From positions 62,001-126,000 of the forward strand of contig NZ_DLHL01000001.1 of assembly GCF_002483225.1 (NCBI RefSeq): 64,000 bases of DNA, read 5' to 3'. Both the position numbers and the translations under genes were made by a program. Source of the DNA: Gemmatimonas sp. UBA7669. GTDB taxonomy: Bacteria; Gemmatimonadota; Gemmatimonadetes; Gemmatimonadales; Gemmatimonadaceae. Within the stretch, counting starts at the first letter, position 1; every line of letters starts with the position of its first letter. A model generated the notes under the pieces. The model worked only from the letters and a program-made list of their open reading frames with translations. It did no database searches and was not told the DNA's origin. This document shows positions 61,132-64,000 of the stretch, piece after piece.

Positions 61132-61593
61132 TCAGCCAAGCAGCAACCGCGGATCAAACTGAAACGGCGCTTCGTGCACGACCTGCAAACGCGACATGTC
61201 CGCGTGCTGTGGATTGATGAGCAGATTTCGCTCCAGCGGAATGATCACCGAGGGTATCGACAGGACGAGCGTTTCGCCGCGCGCGACAAAATGATCACCG
61301 ACTGCGCGGCACGTTGCCGGCGGCTCTGTGGCCCGCCAGGCATGCGGCAGATCGGCATGCGCGACCGTCTCGGGAAGCAGGTCGTCTGGCACCTCGATAC
61401 CCAGTGCCACGAGATCATCTGGTGCGTTGGCCGGATCGACGTGCACCAGCAACTCCAGCGCGGCCAGTGACAGCGTGCTGGAGGCGTAGACCACGGCGAC
61501 GCCTTTGCTGTTCCAGCGGCCACCGGCGCGGCGCGCCCCCTCACCATCGAGTGCACGATAGCGGGAACGGGCGAGGCGCCAAGCGAGACTCAA
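61132..61593 (-). CDS. RES-domain toxin
   Basis: The 153-residue protein has the RES family pattern: an N-terminal AWRLARSRYRALDGEGARRAGGRWNSKG (Arg and Gly-Gly-Arg-Trp-Asn), Tyr/Ser in VVYASSTLSLAALELLVH (Glu near), and a C-terminal VPSVIIPLERNLLINP with Asn-Pro. RES toxins deplete NAD+. The gene overlaps the antitoxin gene (ATGA) and is second in the operon, the usual order for such pairs. It ends 136 bp after the MBL-like gene's stop in convergent arrangement. Confidence 0.9.
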   Translation of the reverse strand: MSLAWRLARSRYRALDGEGARRAGGRWNSKGVAVVYASSTLSLAALELLVHVDPANAPDDLVALGIEVPDDLLPETVAHADLPHAWRATEPPATCRAVGDHFVARGETLVLSIPSVIIPLERNLLINPQHADMSRLQVVHEAPFQFDPRLLLG

Positions 61594-62027
61594 CCGATCA
61601 CGCCATGCTCGATGCGATCGAGGACGTCCTCGACCAACACCGTGCCCGTGTCGGTGTGTACCAGCTCGATGGGCGGTTGACCACCGAGGGCGCGATTGGG
61701 TGTCACAAGCCAGCGGTTGGCCTTTTCCTGTGAACCCAGGGCTTCGGCGGCACGCACCGCAATACGCGCGAGTCGCGCCAGACGGTCGGACTCCGCCGCC
61801 GAAAGACGCTCTCGCGACTTCTGCTTGCGCTGCAAGGTGCGCTCACTGCCCACCACGGCGTACACCGCCTCACGTGTCATCATGGGCCTGAGCGCGTTGG
61901 CCACATACTGCAACGATGCCGAGGGGAGCCCCTGCCGCACCTGAATGGCGAGGTCGAGATCACTTTCCACGACCTCGCCCAGGACGGCCGCTCCGCCGAG
62001 CATCGCGGAAACCGTATCTGCCGACAT
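61590..62027 (-). CDS. Xre/MbcA/ParS-type antitoxin of the RES toxin
   Basis: The 145-residue protein has an N-terminal helical DNA-binding region (about 20 to 75: GLPSASLQYVANALRPMMTREAVYAVVGSERTLQRKQKSRE) and a C-terminal toxin-binding part with AAEALGSQEKANRWLVTPNRALGGQPPIELVHTDTGTVLVEDVL in segments, matching the MbcA/ParS/Xre antitoxin C-terminal domain. It precedes and overlaps the toxin gene. It should both bind the operator and neutralise the toxin. Confidence 0.9.
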   Translation of the reverse strand: MSADTVSAMLGGAAVLGEVVESDLDLAIQVRQGLPSASLQYVANALRPMMTREAVYAVVGSERTLQRKQKSRERLSAAESDRLARLARIAVRAAEALGSQEKANRWLVTPNRALGGQPPIELVHTDTGTVLVEDVLDRIEHGVIG

Positions 62028-62096
62028 GAAATCCTCTGATCCGTCGTATGACGTAAGCTGCCCGCCATTTGACGGCTCGTCAAGACCCTAGCCGAG

Positions 62097-62399
62097 CTAG
62101 CGCTGGCAGCCCACACAGTGCGTGACCTCGGGCATCACCAGCAGCCGGCCGTACGGGATGGCTTCGCCGCAGCGTTCGCAGAGGCCGTAGCTGCCCGTGG
62201 CTACCCGCTCGAGTGCCGCCAGCACCGCGTCGTGTTGCGACTCGAGCTGCGCACGCGCCGTGGCGGCTTCGTCGCCCAGCGTCTCTTCCATCAGCGCCAG
62301 CGCCCGCGCCAGCCGAGCACGATCGGTATTGAGCTCGTTCACGAGCCAGCGGATTTCCGTCATGCTGAGGTGTGCGTTGGTGTGGGGCAGAGTGTTCAT
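62097..62399 (-). CDS. DksA/TraR-type zinc-finger protein
   Basis: The 100-residue protein is a short member of the DksA/TraR family: a helical hairpin (about 1 to 75) and a Cys4-type zinc finger (CERCGEAI and CVGC, the last two Cys near the C-terminus). In place of DksA's DxxDxA tip it has DRARLARAL. Such small proteins bind the RNA polymerase secondary channel. The start at ATG 62399 is followed by a tandem repeat in the 5' flank. Confidence 0.85.
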   Translation of the reverse strand: MNTLPHTNAHLSMTEIRWLVNELNTDRARLARALALMEETLGDEAATARAQLESQHDAVLAALERVATGSYGLCERCGEAIPYGRLLVMPEVTHCVGCQR

Positions 62400-62419
62400 C
62401 GTTGTCTCCGGTGAGTGGT

Positions 62420-62463
62420 TGATGAATCGGTGGTGAATCGGTGGTGAATCAGTGGTGAATCGG
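62420..62463. repeat. 11-bp tandem repeat, four copies, upstream of the DksA-like gene
   Basis: Units of the type ggtgaatcggt repeat four times with one or two substitutions, immediately upstream of the DksA-like start. The 11-bp spacing equals one helical turn, so a multi-site operator is possible. Confidence 0.85.
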
Positions 62464-62479
62464 GGTTGCGTGACGGGCA

Positions 62480-62548
62480 ACAAAAAACGCGCCCCGACGA
62501 ACAGAGCCCGCGCGCAGCGATGGCTGCGCACGCACTCCTGTTGTCGGG
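62480..62548 (-). terminator. Strong minus-strand hairpin terminator upstream of the DksA-like gene
   Basis: On the minus strand CTGTTGTCGGG-complement arms (62548 to 62538 with 62504 to 62493, one bulge) and an inner stem (62529 to 62523 with 62518 to 62512) form a long hairpin followed by GCGCGTTTTTTG. It would stop a leftward transcript before the DksA-like gene, as an attenuator or the end of a small RNA. Confidence 0.6.
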
Positions 62549-62592
62549 ACGCGACTCCCAAACGAATACTACACGAGGAACCGGCCGAGGTT

Positions 62593-62618
62593 CCAGCGCG
62601 CAGGCGCGCTGGCTTTTC
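62593..62618 (+). terminator. GC-rich hairpin followed by CTTTTCT
   Basis: CCAGCGCGC (62593 to 62601) and GCGCGCTGG (62604 to 62612) are perfect inverted arms, followed by CTTTTCT on the plus strand. It may end a short rightward transcript. Confidence 0.45.
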
Positions 62619-62874
62619 TGCGTGCAATTGGCGATACTTGAGACATGAAGTTTCGCCTGCCCCACACTGCCTCCGGCCCTGCGATGATTCCCGTGCATCG
62701 CACTCGCGTTTCCGCCGCACGACTCGTGCGACGGACGGTGCGTGGCGTGTGTTCTTCGCCGTGCGCCGCTCCGGGTTTCCTCCAGTGTGCGCAGCGCAAG
62801 TGCTCGGCTCCTTCAACCGTGGAGGATCGCCGCTAGCACCGGTCGATCGTTTGACGAGAGCAGCTCTCGTAACG

Positions 62875-62913
62875 AACGCCCCACCTGCCGCACTCGGCAG
62901 GTGGGGCGTTTTG
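62875..62913 (+). terminator. Intrinsic terminator in the 62.4 to 63.1 kb gap
   Basis: A 16-bp perfect stem (62875 to 62890 with 62895 to 62910) with a four-base loop is followed by TTG; with its own last TT it gives GTTTTGC. A shorter hairpin, ACGAGAGCAGCTCTCGT (62854 to 62870), precedes it. It must end some rightward transcript that begins in the gap 62400 to 62874. A 63-codon frame there (62645 to 62836) has no recognisable features. I cannot tell whether the transcript is a small RNA, a leader or a small gene. Confidence 0.75.
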
Positions 62914-63114
62914 CATTTGCCATCCCACCTCGCGAGGCAGTCTGGCCATGGCTCGCACCAGATCACGCGACTCTCCTGCGGGATTCATGGCCAGCTGCTC
63001 GCGACACACGACAACCCGCCACCTCGAGCGCACCTTGCGCCCCGGCCGTGCAAGGGGCAACGTTGCGGCGTTCCATTGCACTCCCCCACCCCTGCCCCGC
63101 CCGAGGACGCCTCT

Positions 63115-63753
63115 GTGGCTGAAACAACCAGCAAGCTGCCCGATTTCCCGGGCTTCGCCGTTCGTTACGATCCGTCCAAGAACCCGTTTTTCCAGGCCAT
63201 CATGGTGGAGAACCTGCGGATCCTGGACAGCAAGGAGATTGGCAAGTCGCTGCTGAAGCAGATCGGCGAGGCGTCACCCAAGCACCGCGGCCAGTTCCCC
63301 GACGGCGTGAACGTGATGTGCACGCCATACCACATCAACTACACGCAGTCGGGCTTTTCGCGTCAGGGCCAGTTCACGGGGGACGGGGGCTTCAAGGTGG
63401 AGGGCATGAAGCCGTCCACCGCCGCCTCGCATAACCTGAAGAACTGCCCGTTCCATATTGCCGGAAGCAGCTTCAACAAGGCGGACGATCCCTCATTCAA
63501 CGACAAGGGACGGGGCACGGTGTGCTGGATGGCCTTCAGCAATGCGCAGTTCATCACCAGCAAGGGTGAGACCGCGCAGCCGTTCATCGTGCTGGCGCAT
63601 GAGCTGATTCACTCGCTGCACTGTCTCACCGGCACGCACAACGGGTCGGAGGAAGAGCTGATGACCAGCGGCATCGGCAAGTACTCCGATCTGCCGATGT
63701 CGGAGAACGCGTTCCGCAAAGCGTTCGGCTTGCCGCCGCGGGTGTCGTACTAA
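63115..63753 (+). CDS. M91-family (NleD-like) zinc metalloprotease
   Basis: The 212-residue protein begins at GTG 63115 with GAGGA eight bases upstream. It has the zinc motif VLAHELIHSLHCLTG (HELIH at about 161), followed by EEELMTSGIGKYSD with a likely third ligand region, and an N-terminal domain with KNPFFQAIMVENLRIL. The combination of HExxH and the surrounding GTVCWMAFSNAQFI region resembles the M91 family, whose known members NleD and HopH1 are secreted effectors that cut eukaryotic MAP kinases. No signal peptide or secretion genes are present. Function in a free-living bacterium is unknown. Confidence 0.75.
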   Translation: MAETTSKLPDFPGFAVRYDPSKNPFFQAIMVENLRILDSKEIGKSLLKQIGEASPKHRGQFPDGVNVMCTPYHINYTQSGFSRQGQFTGDGGFKVEGMKPSTAASHNLKNCPFHIAGSSFNKADDPSFNDKGRGTVCWMAFSNAQFITSKGETAQPFIVLAHELIHSLHCLTGTHNGSEEELMTSGIGKYSDLPMSENAFRKAFGLPPRVSY

Positions 63754-63775
63754 GGCGCCAAGGCGCACCGCGCAC

Positions 63776-64000
63776 TCACCAGGCAACCGGGCGATGTGCG
63801 CGGGCGCTGAGCCCCGGCGTGAGCAGCAACAGCGTGAGCAGCAACAGCGTGAGGTTGGCGCTCCACATCGCAAGGGATGGAGAGAGCATGCCGCTGTCTC
63901 CCAGCGACTCACCGACAATGAACAGCACGTAGTACCCGCTGAACACCGCCACAGTGAGCGGCACCTGCCAGGCTATCGGGATGCGCCGTAGGCGCCTCGT
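63776..64000 (-). CDS. LptF/LptG-family permease, 3' end only
   Basis: The frame is open to the window edge on the minus strand, so the gene is partial. The product end has two membrane segments: LTVAVFSGYYVLFIVGESLGD and LAMWSANLTLLLLTLLLL. SLGDSGMLSPSLAMW between them matches LptF/LptG C-terminal sequences (LGxxGxLxPxLAMW). These form the membrane part of the LPS transport ABC complex. A 15-bp direct repeat (gtgagcagcaacagc) encodes part of the Leu-rich stretch. Confidence 0.82.
   Translation of the reverse strand, partial: TRRLRRIPIAWQVPLTVAVFSGYYVLFIVGESLGDSGMLSPSLAMWSANLTLLLLTLLLLTPGLSARAHRPVAW

Noticed and set aside
62645..62836. 63-codon frame before the terminator at 62875 as a small gene
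   Set aside because: No Shine-Dalgarno, no motif and an atypical Cys/Arg/Ser composition; could be real but cannot be supported from sequence.

Overview
The window is a GC-rich, gene-dense bacterial chromosome segment with no rRNA, tRNA, IS element or CRISPR array that I can see. Two PEP-CTERM-type proteins, a TonB-dependent receptor, an LptF/G-type permease and many secreted proteins indicate a diderm. The mix of families (plug-only TonB-like protein, M1 peptidase, LytTR/LytS pair, DUF4198 and SnoaL-like secreted proteins) suggests Gemmatimonadota; this is inference from style and gene content, not from a marker gene.

Region 1 (1 to about 18.9 kb) is a copper/metal-resistance block that looks like a genomic island. 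It holds a DUF4396 protein, a CopC-CopD fusion, a Met-rich protein, CopB and the CopA multicopper oxidase in one leftward, translationally coupled operon. A CopC-like protein, a BlaI/CopY-type repressor and an M56 (BlaR1-like) metalloprotease follow, then two SnoaL-like and two DUF4198 secreted proteins, a beta-propeller protein, TlpA and CcdA, two small membrane proteins and a GDCCVFCSYGS-type cysteine protein. Five copies of a TTTAC-N5-GTAAA dyad sit in front of the copper operon, the copC-like gene, the repressor and the two DUF4198/SnoaL transcription units. I read this as the regulon of the island's own BlaI/M56 pair. Two nuclease-like genes (helix-hairpin-helix plus EVEH; Mrr-like) travel in the island. 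The right edge appears to be a 5'-truncated S4-domain (Hsp15-like) gene at 18.9 to 19.2 kb after about 550 bp of non-coding DNA.

Region 2 (19.3 to 38.9 kb) is mostly core genome: an OmpR-type regulator, a RidA operon, a D-threonine aldolase-like enzyme, a DinB polymerase, a PAS-GAF histidine kinase divergent from a P1B-type ATPase, a PEP-CTERM protein, a GGDEF protein, an acyl-CoA dehydrogenase, SppA, a TonB receptor, an HTH protein and ArgJ. A 144-nt near-perfect hairpin lies at 23.7 kb.

Region 3 (39 to 64 kb) contains an amidase, a plug-only TonB-like protein, and an ATP-grasp/LLM flavin monooxygenase operon behind what looks like a SAM-II-type riboswitch. It continues with a chemoreceptor, an M1 peptidase, a nitrilase, a thioredoxin-bacilliredoxin fusion head to head with a DnaQ-like exonuclease, a LytTR/LytS pair, and a methionine gamma-lyase-like enzyme divergent from an Lrp regulator. 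The last part holds a DUF2239/GIY-YIG pair behind a tandem operator, an MBL-like protein without catalytic histidines, a RES/Xre toxin-antitoxin pair, a DksA-like zinc finger protein, an M91 (NleD-like) protease and the end of an LptF/G permease gene. Two copies of one interspersed repeat lie at 39.0 and 49.4 kb in opposite orientation.

Start sites were chosen by signal peptides, overlaps with neighbours and Shine-Dalgarno-like sequences. Functions rest on motif recognition by eye; no database search was run.
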